Origin: Microbacterium maritypicum
GTDB taxonomy: Bacteria; Actinomycetota; Actinomycetes; Actinomycetales; Microbacteriaceae
NCBI RefSeq assembly: GCF_008868125.1
Contig: NZ_WAAQ01000001.1
Span: 992,001 to 1,056,000, forward strand
Reading direction: 5' to 3'
DNA length: 64,000 nt
How positions within the stretch are numbered: the first letter of the stretch is position 1; the number at the start of each line of letters is the position of its first letter. Made by a program: the position numbers and the translations under genes. The notes under the pieces were generated by a model. It was given only the letters and a program-made list of their open reading frames with translations. It was not told the origin of the DNA and did no database searches. Below, one piece after another: positions 15,600-22,694 of the stretch.

Positions 15600-17002
15600 C
15601 CGTGACGGCGCGAGGGTACGTCGTCGCCATAGACAACGGCTCCCAGAGCACGAAGGTGCTGATCGTCGACGGCGACGGGGTCGTGCACGCCAGCGCGCGC
15701 GTCCCGCTGCGCCCGTACGCGTCGCCTTCGCCCGGCCGCTGGGAACACCCGGACGACGACCTCTGGGACTCGGTGGTCGCCGCTGTGCGTGAGGCCCTCG
15801 CGCGCTTCGACGGTGATCACTCGGAGATCCGCGGCGTCGGCTTGTGCACCATCCGCTTCTGCCGTGCCGTGCTGCGCAACGACGGCTCCCTGGCGCAGCC
15901 GATCATGAGCTGGATGGACGAACGACTGCCTCACGCGTACGAACGAGAAGTCCAAGATGCGGCGTACGTCACGACCTCGTCGGGGTACATCGGGCATCGG
16001 CTCACCGGTGAACGTCGTGATGCTGCCGGAAACTATCAGGGCATGTGGCCGATCGACTCCGAACGGTGGACGTGGAGCGGGGACGCCTCCGAATATGCCC
16101 GCACTGGCATGGATCCGCAGATGCTCTTCGAGCTTGTTGCGCCGGGGGAGGCACTGGGACGTGTGACGGCAGCGGCTGCGCACCGGACCGGGCTCCCGGC
16201 AGGCATCCCCGTGATCGCCACTTCGAACGACAAGGCTGTGGAGGCGCTCGGGGCAGGCCTTCGGGAAGAGGGCGACGCGCTGCTGTCGCTGGGCACATAT
16301 GTGGCCACCATGACGGTAGGGGATCGCCCGCTCGGCTCGAATGCGGACGTCTGGACCAACTTCGGAGCGGAGCCGGGCGCCTACCTCTACGAGAGCAACG
16401 GTGTGCGACGGGGGATGTGGACCGTCAGCTGGTTCCGTGAACTGATCTCGTCGTCCGGGTGCGGAATGACGGAAGAGGAGCTGAACGTCGGTGCCGCGCA
16501 GGTGCCTGTCGGCGCGGGCGGGATCGTCGCGGCGTTGGACTGGCTCGCACCGCCCGACGAACCGTGGCGTCGGGGTGCGCTCGTGGGTTTCGACGGAACG
16601 CAGGGCCGGTTCCACATCTACAGGGCGATCCTCGAGGCGCTCGCGATCGAGACGGCAGCCAGTGATGACCGCGCACGCGCAGTTCTCGGGAGGAGGCGGA
16701 GAAGTCTGGTGGTCACGGGCGGCGGGAGCAGTTCACCGCTGATGCTGCAGATCCTCGCCGCCGTGTATCGCGTGCCGGTGCGGACCCCGTTGGTGCGAGA
16801 TGCGGCGGGCATGGGAGCGGCGATCTGCGCCGCGGTCGGTGTCGGCATGCATCGGAGCTGGGAGGGCGCGGTCGACGCGATGGTCCGGGAGGGCGAACGC
16901 GTCGACGTCGACCTCGAAATGGCGCGCGGCTACGAGGAGGTCGCGCGGACCTACGCGACGGTGATACCGCGCATCCGTCGGCTGTTCAGCGAGACGGACT
17001 GA
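15596..17002 (+). CDS. FGGY-family carbohydrate kinase
   Basis: ATP-dependent sugar or polyol kinase of 468 residues. The phosphate-binding motif 'VVAIDNGSQSTKVLIVDGDG' opens the protein; 'CTIRFCRAVLRNDGSLAQPIMSWMDER' is the substrate loop region; 'TSNDKAVEALGAGLREEGDALLSLGTY' and 'VVTGGGSSSPLMLQILAAVYRVPV' are the two C-terminal ATPase motifs. GTG 15596 overlaps the oxidase stop (GTGA); GTG 15602 is possible. Being last in the operon, it suggests that a phosphorylated sugar-like product enters central metabolism. Confidence 0.9.
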   Translation: MTVTARGYVVAIDNGSQSTKVLIVDGDGVVHASARVPLRPYASPSPGRWEHPDDDLWDSVVAAVREALARFDGDHSEIRGVGLCTIRFCRAVLRNDGSLAQPIMSWMDERLPHAYEREVQDAAYVTTSSGYIGHRLTGERRDAAGNYQGMWPIDSERWTWSGDASEYARTGMDPQMLFELVAPGEALGRVTAAAAHRTGLPAGIPVIATSNDKAVEALGAGLREEGDALLSLGTYVATMTVGDRPLGSNADVWTNFGAEPGAYLYESNGVRRGMWTVSWFRELISSSGCGMTEEELNVGAAQVPVGAGGIVAALDWLAPPDEPWRRGALVGFDGTQGRFHIYRAILEALAIETAASDDRARAVLGRRRRSLVVTGGGSSSPLMLQILAAVYRVPVRTPLVRDAAGMGAAICAAVGVGMHRSWEGAVDAMVREGERVDVDLEMARGYEEVARTYATVIPRIRRLFSETD

Positions 17003-17008
17003 GTGCGG

Positions 17009-17362
17009 TCAGCGCCAGATCGCGGCGATCGCGGCGTTAGCCGCGGTGAGGATGCCGACCAGCCAGAACACCGCGGACGGGATGGCTGCTCCGCGACGCT
17101 GACGAGCCAGGCCGATACCGAGCAGGGCGCCGATGACGAGCAGGATCACGAGCTTGACGCCGACCTTGACGTAGTTGAGCTCGTAGGAGAGCCCCCACGG
17201 TGCGGCGAGAGCGAGGCCGGCGACCGCGGCGATCGCCATGCCGATGTTCATCAGCCGGGTGAACTCCCGCTTGCCTCCGAATGCCTGGGCGGCCCAGGCG
17301 CCGAAGAGCACGGCGAATCCGATGAGGTGGACGAACAGCACGATGTGGCGGAGGGTCTCCAT
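17009..17362 (-). CDS. Small integral membrane protein, function unknown
   Basis: 117 residues with about four hydrophobic helices ('HIVLFVHLIGFAVLFGAWAAQAF', 'LMNIGMAIAAVAGLALAAPW', 'VKLVILLVIGALLGIGLA', 'FWLVGILTAANAAIAAIWR'). I do not recognise a named family. The ATG at 17362 is favoured over one eight codons upstream because GGTGAGG precedes it and the protein then starts directly before the first helix. It is the last gene after ribH but separated by 53 bases, so its link to riboflavin is doubtful. It ends seven bases from the convergent kinase gene. Confidence 0.7.
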   Translation of the reverse strand: METLRHIVLFVHLIGFAVLFGAWAAQAFGGKREFTRLMNIGMAIAAVAGLALAAPWGLSYELNYVKVGVKLVILLVIGALLGIGLARQRRGAAIPSAVFWLVGILTAANAAIAAIWR

Positions 17363-17415
17363 GCCCTCACCGTACGAGTGCGGCACCCTTCTGCGCTAGC
17401 AAGGGCAGGCTGACC

Positions 17416-17889
17416 TCAGCCGCGCAGCTCCCGGGTGACCAGGGCCGTCCGCAACGCGGCCTCGGCGGCTTCGGCGCCCTTGTCCTCCTTGGAGCCTTCG
17501 AGACCGGCGCGGTCGAGACCCTGCTGCTCGTCGTCGAGGGTGAGCACACCGAATCCGACAGGCTTGCCGGCATCGAGGGCGACGCGGGTGAGGCCGTCGG
17601 TGGTCGCCGCCGAGACGTACTCGAAGTGCGGAGTGCCTCCGCGGATGATCACGCCGAGCGCGACGACCGCATCCGCTCCGCCGGCGAACGCGGCCTGCGC
17701 GGCGATCGCGAGCTCGAACGAGCCGGGCACGCGCACCAGTCGGTGCGTGGCCTTCGCCTCATCCAGCACACGCTCCGCGCCGGCGATCAGGCCGTTGGAG
17801 ATCGTCTCGTGCCAGGTACCGGCGACGATGACGACGTTCAGTCCCCGTCCGTCGATGTTGCCGGTCTCGGGTGCTCCTGCGCCGCTCAT
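17416..17889 (-). CDS. ribH: 6,7-dimethyl-8-ribityllumazine synthase
   Basis: Penultimate step of riboflavin synthesis: joins the ribitylaminopyrimidine to 3,4-dihydroxybutanone phosphate. 157 residues, the usual length, with 'GTWHETISNGLIAGAERVL', 'VRVPGSFELAIAAQAAF', 'ALGVIIRGGTPHFEYVSAATTDGL' (catalytic histidine in 'GGTPHFEYV') and 'PVGFGVLTLDDEQQGLDRAG'. Start overlaps the ribBA stop by four bases. Confidence 0.97.
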   Translation of the reverse strand: MSGAGAPETGNIDGRGLNVVIVAGTWHETISNGLIAGAERVLDEAKATHRLVRVPGSFELAIAAQAAFAGGADAVVALGVIIRGGTPHFEYVSAATTDGLTRVALDAGKPVGFGVLTLDDEQQGLDRAGLEGSKEDKGAEAAEAALRTALVTRELRG

Positions 17890-19154
17890 TCGTCGTCCTC
17901 TCCGTGGGCGAGCGCCTCTGCGAGTTCCGCTTCGCCGATGATGTGACCCATGCGGTCACGCTTGGTCTCCAGGTACTGATGGTTGTTGGGTCCCACTCCG
18001 ACGATCAGCGGCACCTGCTCGATCACGTCGAGGCCGAGCTCACGCAGCTGCGCGACCTTGTCGGTGTTGTTCGTCAGCAGACGCACCTTCGACACGCCCA
18101 GGTCGGAGAGGATGCCGGCGGCCGCGGCGTAGTCGCGGGCGTCGGCGGGCAGCCCCAGCGCGAGGTTGGCATCGACCGTGTCGAGGCCCTCCTCCTGCAG
18201 GCTGTACGCGCGCAGCTTGTTGATGAGGCCGATCCCGCGCCCCTCGTGCCCGCGCATGTAGATCACGATCCCGCCCCCTTTCTCGATCGCGTCGAGCGCG
18301 GAGTCGAGCTGGGGGCCGCACTCGCATTTCAGCGAGCCGAACGCCTCGCCGGTCAGGCACTCCGAGTGCACGCGCACCAGCGCGGTCTCACTGAGTTCGC
18401 CCGAGACGACCGCGATGTGGTCGGTGCCGGTGACGCGGTCCTTGTAGGCCAGGAAGCGGAAGGTGCCGTGCGTGGTGGGCACCGTGGCGTCGGCACGCAG
18501 ACTCACCCGGCGGCCCCGGTGCGCGCTCGGGTTCGCTCCGTCCGGGTCGATCTCGTTGAGGTGGGCGATGAGCTGCTCGATGGTGATCACCGGCACGCCG
18601 TCACGGGCACCGAGTTCGATCAGCCCGGGAAGGCGCATCATGCTGCCGTCCTCCGCGACGACCTCGGCGATCGCGCCGACCGGTCGGAGTCCGGCGAGCT
18701 TCATGAGCTCGACGGCGGCCTCGGTGTGGCCGCTGCGCTCGCGCACGCCGCCGTCGACAGCCCTCAGCGGCAGCACGTGCCCCGGGCGGATGATGCTCGT
18801 CGACGTCGACTCCGGGTTCGACAGCACGTTCAGGGTGTGGGCGCGATCGTGGGCGCTGATGCCGGTGGTGACGCCCTGGGCGGCATCGACGCTCACGGTG
18901 TATGCGGTCGAGCGGGCGTCTTCGCTGGCGGCCACCATCGGCGGAAGGTTCAGATGGTCGGCGAGGTCGGCCGGCATCGGAGCGCAGATGAATCCCGACG
19001 ACCAGCGCACCGTCCAGGCCACCCACTCCGGCGTCGCGAGCTCAGCCGACAGGATGACGTCGCCCTCGTTCTCGCGGTTCTCGTCGTCGGCGACGAGAAC
19101 GGGGCGCCCGGCGCGCAGCGCCTCCAGGGCCTCGGCGATCGTGGAAAGGCTCAT
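17886..19154 (-). CDS. ribBA: Bifunctional 3,4-dihydroxy-2-butanone-4-phosphate synthase / GTP cyclohydrolase II
   Basis: Makes both riboflavin precursors, from ribulose 5-phosphate and from GTP. The 422 residues have an N-terminal RibB domain ('VLVADDENRENEGDVIL', 'GFICAPMPADLADHLNLPPM', 'PGHVLPLRAVDGGV', 'RSGHTEAAVELMKLAGL') and a C-terminal RibA domain with the zinc cysteines in 'HSECLTGEAFGSLKCECGPQLD' and 'YMRGHEGRGIGLINKLRAYSLQ'. The frame is open beyond 19154; ATG 19154 is chosen because it overlaps the ribE stop and has AAGGAGG upstream. Confidence 0.96.
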   Translation of the reverse strand: MSLSTIAEALEALRAGRPVLVADDENRENEGDVILSAELATPEWVAWTVRWSSGFICAPMPADLADHLNLPPMVAASEDARSTAYTVSVDAAQGVTTGISAHDRAHTLNVLSNPESTSTSIIRPGHVLPLRAVDGGVRERSGHTEAAVELMKLAGLRPVGAIAEVVAEDGSMMRLPGLIELGARDGVPVITIEQLIAHLNEIDPDGANPSAHRGRRVSLRADATVPTTHGTFRFLAYKDRVTGTDHIAVVSGELSETALVRVHSECLTGEAFGSLKCECGPQLDSALDAIEKGGGIVIYMRGHEGRGIGLINKLRAYSLQEEGLDTVDANLALGLPADARDYAAAAGILSDLGVSKVRLLTNNTDKVAQLRELGLDVIEQVPLIVGVGPNNHQYLETKRDRMGHIIGEAELAEALAHGEDDE

Positions 19155-19780
19155 CGCGAGCCTCCTTCCGGTGCGGCGCGGAACGCGAGCAGGCGCTCGA
19201 CGTGCCGGGCGAGGATGTCGGTCTCCAGGTTCACGCGGTCGCCGACGGCGCGGATGCCGAGGGTGGTCGCGGCGAGGGTCTCCGGGATCAGTGAGATCTC
19301 GAACCAGGGGGAGGGGTCTGCGGGCGCGCTCACCGCGCTCACGGTCAGCGACGTGCCGTCGACCGAGATCGAACCCTTGTCGACGACGAGCGGGGCGAGG
19401 TCGGCGGGCAGGCTGATGCGCAGCACACTCCACTGGGCGCCCGGTCGTACCTCGAGCACGTCGCCGACCCCATCGACGTGGCCCTGCACGATGTGCCCGC
19501 CCAGTCGCGCCCCCACCGGCATGGCCTTCTCGATGTTGACGCGGGTGCCCACCGTCGCCGACCCGATCGCGGCGACGTCGAGCGTCTGCTTCATCACGTC
19601 GGTGTCGAAGGTGTCCGCGGTCGAGCCGACGACGGTCAGGCACACGCCGGAGACTGCGATCGACTCGCCGTGCACGGCGTCCGCTGCCGCGCGGGGTGCG
19701 CGCACGGTCAGGCGCCAGCCGTCGCCCGCAGGCGCGATCGCGGTGATCTCGCCCATCTCCTCGATGATTCCGGTGAACAT
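19151..19780 (-). CDS. ribE: Riboflavin synthase, alpha subunit
   Basis: Final step: dismutates two lumazines into riboflavin. 209 residues starting with the signature 'MFTGIIEEMGEI', made of two similar lumazine-binding repeats ('GESIAVSGVCLTVV' in the first, 'KGSISVDGTSLTVSAV' in the second) with the exchange motif 'GGHIVQGHVDGVG'. ATG 19780 shares one base with the ribD stop, and its own stop overlaps the ribBA start. Confidence 0.96.
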   Translation of the reverse strand: MFTGIIEEMGEITAIAPAGDGWRLTVRAPRAAADAVHGESIAVSGVCLTVVGSTADTFDTDVMKQTLDVAAIGSATVGTRVNIEKAMPVGARLGGHIVQGHVDGVGDVLEVRPGAQWSVLRISLPADLAPLVVDKGSISVDGTSLTVSAVSAPADPSPWFEISLIPETLAATTLGIRAVGDRVNLETDILARHVERLLAFRAAPEGGSR

Positions 19781-20823
19781 CAGGCCGCTCCTTCGTTCCG
19801 CGGGTGTGCGTCGTGCGCAGGGTGCGCGATCGCGAGCAGATCGCTCCCGAGGGGGACCCATTCGTCGATGGTCAGGCGGCGTGCCTCGCCGATGGAGGCG
19901 ACACCGATGTCGGTGAGGGCCAGGCGGCCGCCGCCGAGCAGCACCGGAGCGATGTAGACGAGCAGGCGGTCGGCGAGCCCGGCCTGGATGAAGGCGCTGG
20001 CGAGCGTCGGACCGCCCTCCACGAACAGGCTCTGCACCCCGCGGGCGTGCAGGTCGGCGACGACCGTGTGCAGATCGTGCGTGTCGAAGAACAGGGGGGA
20101 GTGCGGATGCCGGTGCACCGCGGCGTCGGCAGGGGTGGGCCGCGACCCGATGACCACCGGGATCGGCTGGTGCGGCAGCAGGGCGTCGCCGTCGCGGGCG
20201 GTGAGGGCCGGATCGTCGGCGAGCACGGTTCCGGTGCCGACCGCGATGGCATCGGCCTCCGCGCGGCGGCGATGCACGTCGGCGCGGGCTGCGGGACCCG
20301 TGATCCACTGGCTGGAGCCGTCGTCGGCGGCGGCGCGCCCGTCGAGGCTCTGCGCCCACTTGACGGTGATCTGCGGGCGTCCGAGGCGCTGGGCCGTGAG
20401 CCATCCGGCGATCAGGGCGTGCGCGGCATCGGCCTGCTCGCCCGCTTCGACGTCGACACCCGCGGACCGCAGACGCTCCGCACCGCCGCCCGAGACGGCG
20501 CCGGGGTCATCGAGTGCGTAGACCACCCGGGCGATCCCCGCTTCGATGAGCGCCACGGCACAGGGCCCCGTGCGGCCGGTGTGGTTGCACGGCTCCAGGG
20601 TCACGACGGCGGTGGCGCCGCGGGCTTCGCCGGGGGCGAGCTTCGAGAGCGCGTCGACCTCGGCATGCGGGGTGCCGGCGCCATGGTGCCAGCCCTCGGC
20701 GAGGACCGTACCGTCGGGGGAGAGGATGACCGCGCCGACCTGCGGGTTCGCCCCGCGCGGTCCTCGGGCGGCGAGGTGGAGCGCGCGATCCATCGCGTTG
20801 CGCTCTGCCGCGTTCACTGCCAT
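19780..20823 (-). CDS. ribD: Bifunctional diaminohydroxyphosphoribosylaminopyrimidine deaminase / 5-amino-6-(5-phosphoribosylamino)uracil reductase
   Basis: Second and third steps of the GTP branch of riboflavin synthesis. 347 residues: an N-terminal zinc deaminase with H53 and E55 in 'TPHAEVDAL' and zinc cysteines C79 and C88 in 'LEPCNHTGRTGPC', then a C-terminal NADPH reductase ('QITVKWAQSLDGRAAADDGSSQWITG', 'LFVEGGPTLASAFI'). First gene of the ribD-ribE-ribBA-ribH operon, 66 bases after the end of the FMN riboswitch. Confidence 0.96.
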   Translation of the reverse strand: MAVNAAERNAMDRALHLAARGPRGANPQVGAVILSPDGTVLAEGWHHGAGTPHAEVDALSKLAPGEARGATAVVTLEPCNHTGRTGPCAVALIEAGIARVVYALDDPGAVSGGGAERLRSAGVDVEAGEQADAAHALIAGWLTAQRLGRPQITVKWAQSLDGRAAADDGSSQWITGPAARADVHRRRAEADAIAVGTGTVLADDPALTARDGDALLPHQPIPVVIGSRPTPADAAVHRHPHSPLFFDTHDLHTVVADLHARGVQSLFVEGGPTLASAFIQAGLADRLLVYIAPVLLGGGRLALTDIGVASIGEARRLTIDEWVPLGSDLLAIAHPAHDAHPRNEGAA

Positions 20824-20888
20824 CCGTCGTCCTCCTCTGAGGCTCCGGGGTCAGACAGGGGTGGCGGAACGGACGCACGGATGCGTCT

Positions 20889-21029
20889 CGTGCTGCCTCC
20901 CTTCCGGACTAGCGAGGTCTCCCTCGCATCACCGTCGGTCCCGGAATTCCACCGGATCGGCATCCCGATCTCTCGAGACGCTCGCGGACTGTCACCGCCG
21001 GTTCGGATTCCCACCGACCCCGGAGCACG
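20889..21029 (-). ncRNA. FMN riboswitch (RFN element) controlling the rib operon
   Basis: On the minus strand the leader shows the conserved RFN blocks in order: GGGGTCGGTGGGAATCC, ACCGGCGGTGACAGTCCGCG, GATCCGGTGGAATTCCGG, ACCGACGGTGA and TCCGGAAGGGAGGCAG. The closing P1 helix is CGTGCT (21029-21024) with AGCACG (20894-20889). FMN binding would switch off ribD-ribE-ribBA-ribH, probably by blocking translation since no T-tract terminator follows. Confidence 0.95.
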
Positions 21030-21108
21030 TTGTTGCTCTGAGTGTACTCAACGTGTCTGCGCGCATTTCATTCCAAGACATGGATCGGCGCCCTCCGATC
21101 GCCCGCCG

Positions 21109-21972
21109 TCACTTGAGCAGTCGGGACAGACGCCGGTCGGCGAGCACCTTGCCGCCGGTCTGGCACGTGGGGCAGTACTCGAGAGAGCGGTCGGCGAAGA
21201 ACACGCTGCGCACCGTGTCTGCGCACACCGGGCAGGCCTCGCCGCGGCGTGCATGCACCTGCATTCCCCGGCGTTTGGCGTCTTTCAGGTCGGCGGGGGG
21301 CTTGCCGGAGGCTGCGGCCACCGCCTCGCCGAGCGTCTCGCGCATGGCGGCGAACAGGCGGTCGATCTCGGCATCGTCGAGCTTTCCGGCGATCGCATAC
21401 GGCGACATGCGTGCGGCATGCAGGATCTCATCGGAGTAGGCGTTGCCGATGCCGGCGATCACCGCCTGATCGCGCAGCAGCCCCTTGATCTGCATGCGCC
21501 GATCCTCGAGCAGTGCCGCGAACGCGTGGCGGGTGAAGGAGGAGTCGAGGGGGTCGGGGCCGAGTCGCGCGATGCCGGGCACATCGTGCGGATCGCGCAC
21601 CACGTAGACCGCGAGCGACTTCTTCGTTCCCGCCTCGGTGAGGTCGAAGCCGCTGCCGTCGTCGAGCGCGATGCGCAGGGCGATGGGCGACTTGCCGGGT
21701 TTGATGAGCGTCGCCGGGAGCGTCTCGTACCAGCGCAGCCACCCGGCCTTGGCGAGGTGGAACACCAGGTGCAGGTCGTCGCCGCAGGAGAGCACCACGA
21801 ACTTCCCGAGGCGAGCGGACGCCGTGATCGTGGCCTGCTGCAGCGCGGTGATCGGCGGATCGTAGGTCTTCAGCGCGGCGATCGCCGAGACGGTCGCGCG
21901 GGTGATCGTGCGCCCGACGGCACGTTCGGCGAGAAAGGCGGTCAGGCCCTGGACCTCCGGCATCTCCGGCAT
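21109..21972 (-). CDS. Fpg/Nei-family DNA glycosylase
   Basis: Base-excision repair enzyme that removes oxidised bases and nicks the abasic site. 287 residues: N-terminal 'MPEMPEVQGL' with the catalytic Pro2 and Glu3, helix-two-turn-helix ('AVIAGIGNAYSDEILHAARMSPY') and a C-terminal zinc finger with cysteines in 'CPVCADTV' and 'CPTC'. The 'PEMPEVQGL' start and the long linker are nearer to the actinobacterial Nei-like branch than to classical MutM ('PELPEVE'), so an oxidised-pyrimidine or 8-oxoguanine preference cannot be stated. It is a single gene. Confidence 0.92.
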   Translation of the reverse strand: MPEMPEVQGLTAFLAERAVGRTITRATVSAIAALKTYDPPITALQQATITASARLGKFVVLSCGDDLHLVFHLAKAGWLRWYETLPATLIKPGKSPIALRIALDDGSGFDLTEAGTKKSLAVYVVRDPHDVPGIARLGPDPLDSSFTRHAFAALLEDRRMQIKGLLRDQAVIAGIGNAYSDEILHAARMSPYAIAGKLDDAEIDRLFAAMRETLGEAVAAASGKPPADLKDAKRRGMQVHARRGEACPVCADTVRSVFFADRSLEYCPTCQTGGKVLADRRLSRLLK

Positions 21973-22053
21973 GCGTTCATCCTGTCATCGGCCGCCGACA
22001 CTGTCACCTGGTGACCTGTCGCTCCTCGGGCTCGTACCCGGTGCGCTCGCGCC

Positions 22054-22617
22054 TCAGAGCACCGGCCAGTCCACCGGCGTGCGGTCGTCGTCCGGCAGCA
22101 GAGCGGCCATCCATCCGTCGTCGCGACCGCGGGGGCTCGTGAGCGCCTGCCGCTGGAGGCCCTCGTAGCGGAAGCCGAGAGCGCGGGCGGCGCGGGCCGA
22201 GGGGATGTTCCCGACGACGGCCTGCCAGCGGATGCGGACGAGCCCGAGCTCGCCGAAGCCCCAGTCGAGCACCGCGCGGGCGGCCTCCGTGAGATACCCC
22301 CGGCCCCGGGCGTCGGCCGTCACCCAGTAGCCGAGCTCGGCGGCAGCGCCCGTGAAGTGGTCGGCGATGTTGTGCAGCCCGATCATGCCCACGAGCAGGT
22401 CGTCGGCGTACATCGCCCAGACGACCTCCGAGCCGTCGGCCCACCACCCCGCGATGAGACGCACGAACTCCTCGGCGTCCTCGCGTGCATACGGGCTCGG
22501 CACCGTGGTCCAGCGCCCGATCTCCGGGTCCTGGCAGGCGACGGTGATCGCATCGATGTCGCCCTCCGTCGGGGGGCGCAGGACGAGGCGTTCGGTGGTG
22601 AGGGCGACGGAATCCAT
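22054..22617 (-). CDS. GNAT-family N-acetyltransferase (RimJ/RimL-like)
   Basis: Acetyl-CoA-dependent acetyltransferase of 187 residues: 'LTTERLVLRPPTEGDIDAI' N-terminus, 'LVGMIGLHNIADHFTGAAAELGYWVTADARGRGYLTEAARAVLDWGF' including the acetyl-CoA loop, and 'IPSARAARALGFRYEGLQRQA'. This pattern fits ribosomal-protein or small-molecule acetylases that cannot be told apart by sequence alone. Leaderless start divergent from mfd. Confidence 0.9.
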   Translation of the reverse strand: MDSVALTTERLVLRPPTEGDIDAITVACQDPEIGRWTTVPSPYAREDAEEFVRLIAGWWADGSEVVWAMYADDLLVGMIGLHNIADHFTGAAAELGYWVTADARGRGYLTEAARAVLDWGFGELGLVRIRWQAVVGNIPSARAARALGFRYEGLQRQALTSPRGRDDGWMAALLPDDDRTPVDWPVL

Positions 22618-22623
22618 CCCGAC

Positions 22624-22629
22624 AGCCTA
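22624..22629 (-). promoter_or_regulatory. -10 box of a leaderless promoter for the acetyltransferase gene
   Basis: TAGGCT on the minus strand, six bases (GTCGGG) before the ATG at 22617. It lies back-to-back with the leaderless mfd promoter. Confidence 0.55.
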
Positions 22630-22682
22630 TTGAGGTGCGCACCCGTGGCAGGGGCAGCGGCCGGAGTGTCCGTGGGCGCGAC

Positions 22683-22688
22683 TAGTCT
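22683..22688 (+). promoter_or_regulatory. -10 box of a leaderless promoter for mfd
   Basis: TAGTCT followed by six bases and the GTG start at 22695; the start site would fall on the G of the start codon. No ribosome binding site is present, which agrees with leaderless translation. Confidence 0.65.
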
Positions 22689-22694
22689 TATCCG

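Noticed and set aside
17009..17386. Small membrane protein as part of the riboflavin operon, for example a riboflavin transporter
   Set aside because: It lacks transporter motifs, is only 117 residues, and is separated by 53 bases from ribH, whereas all rib genes overlap.
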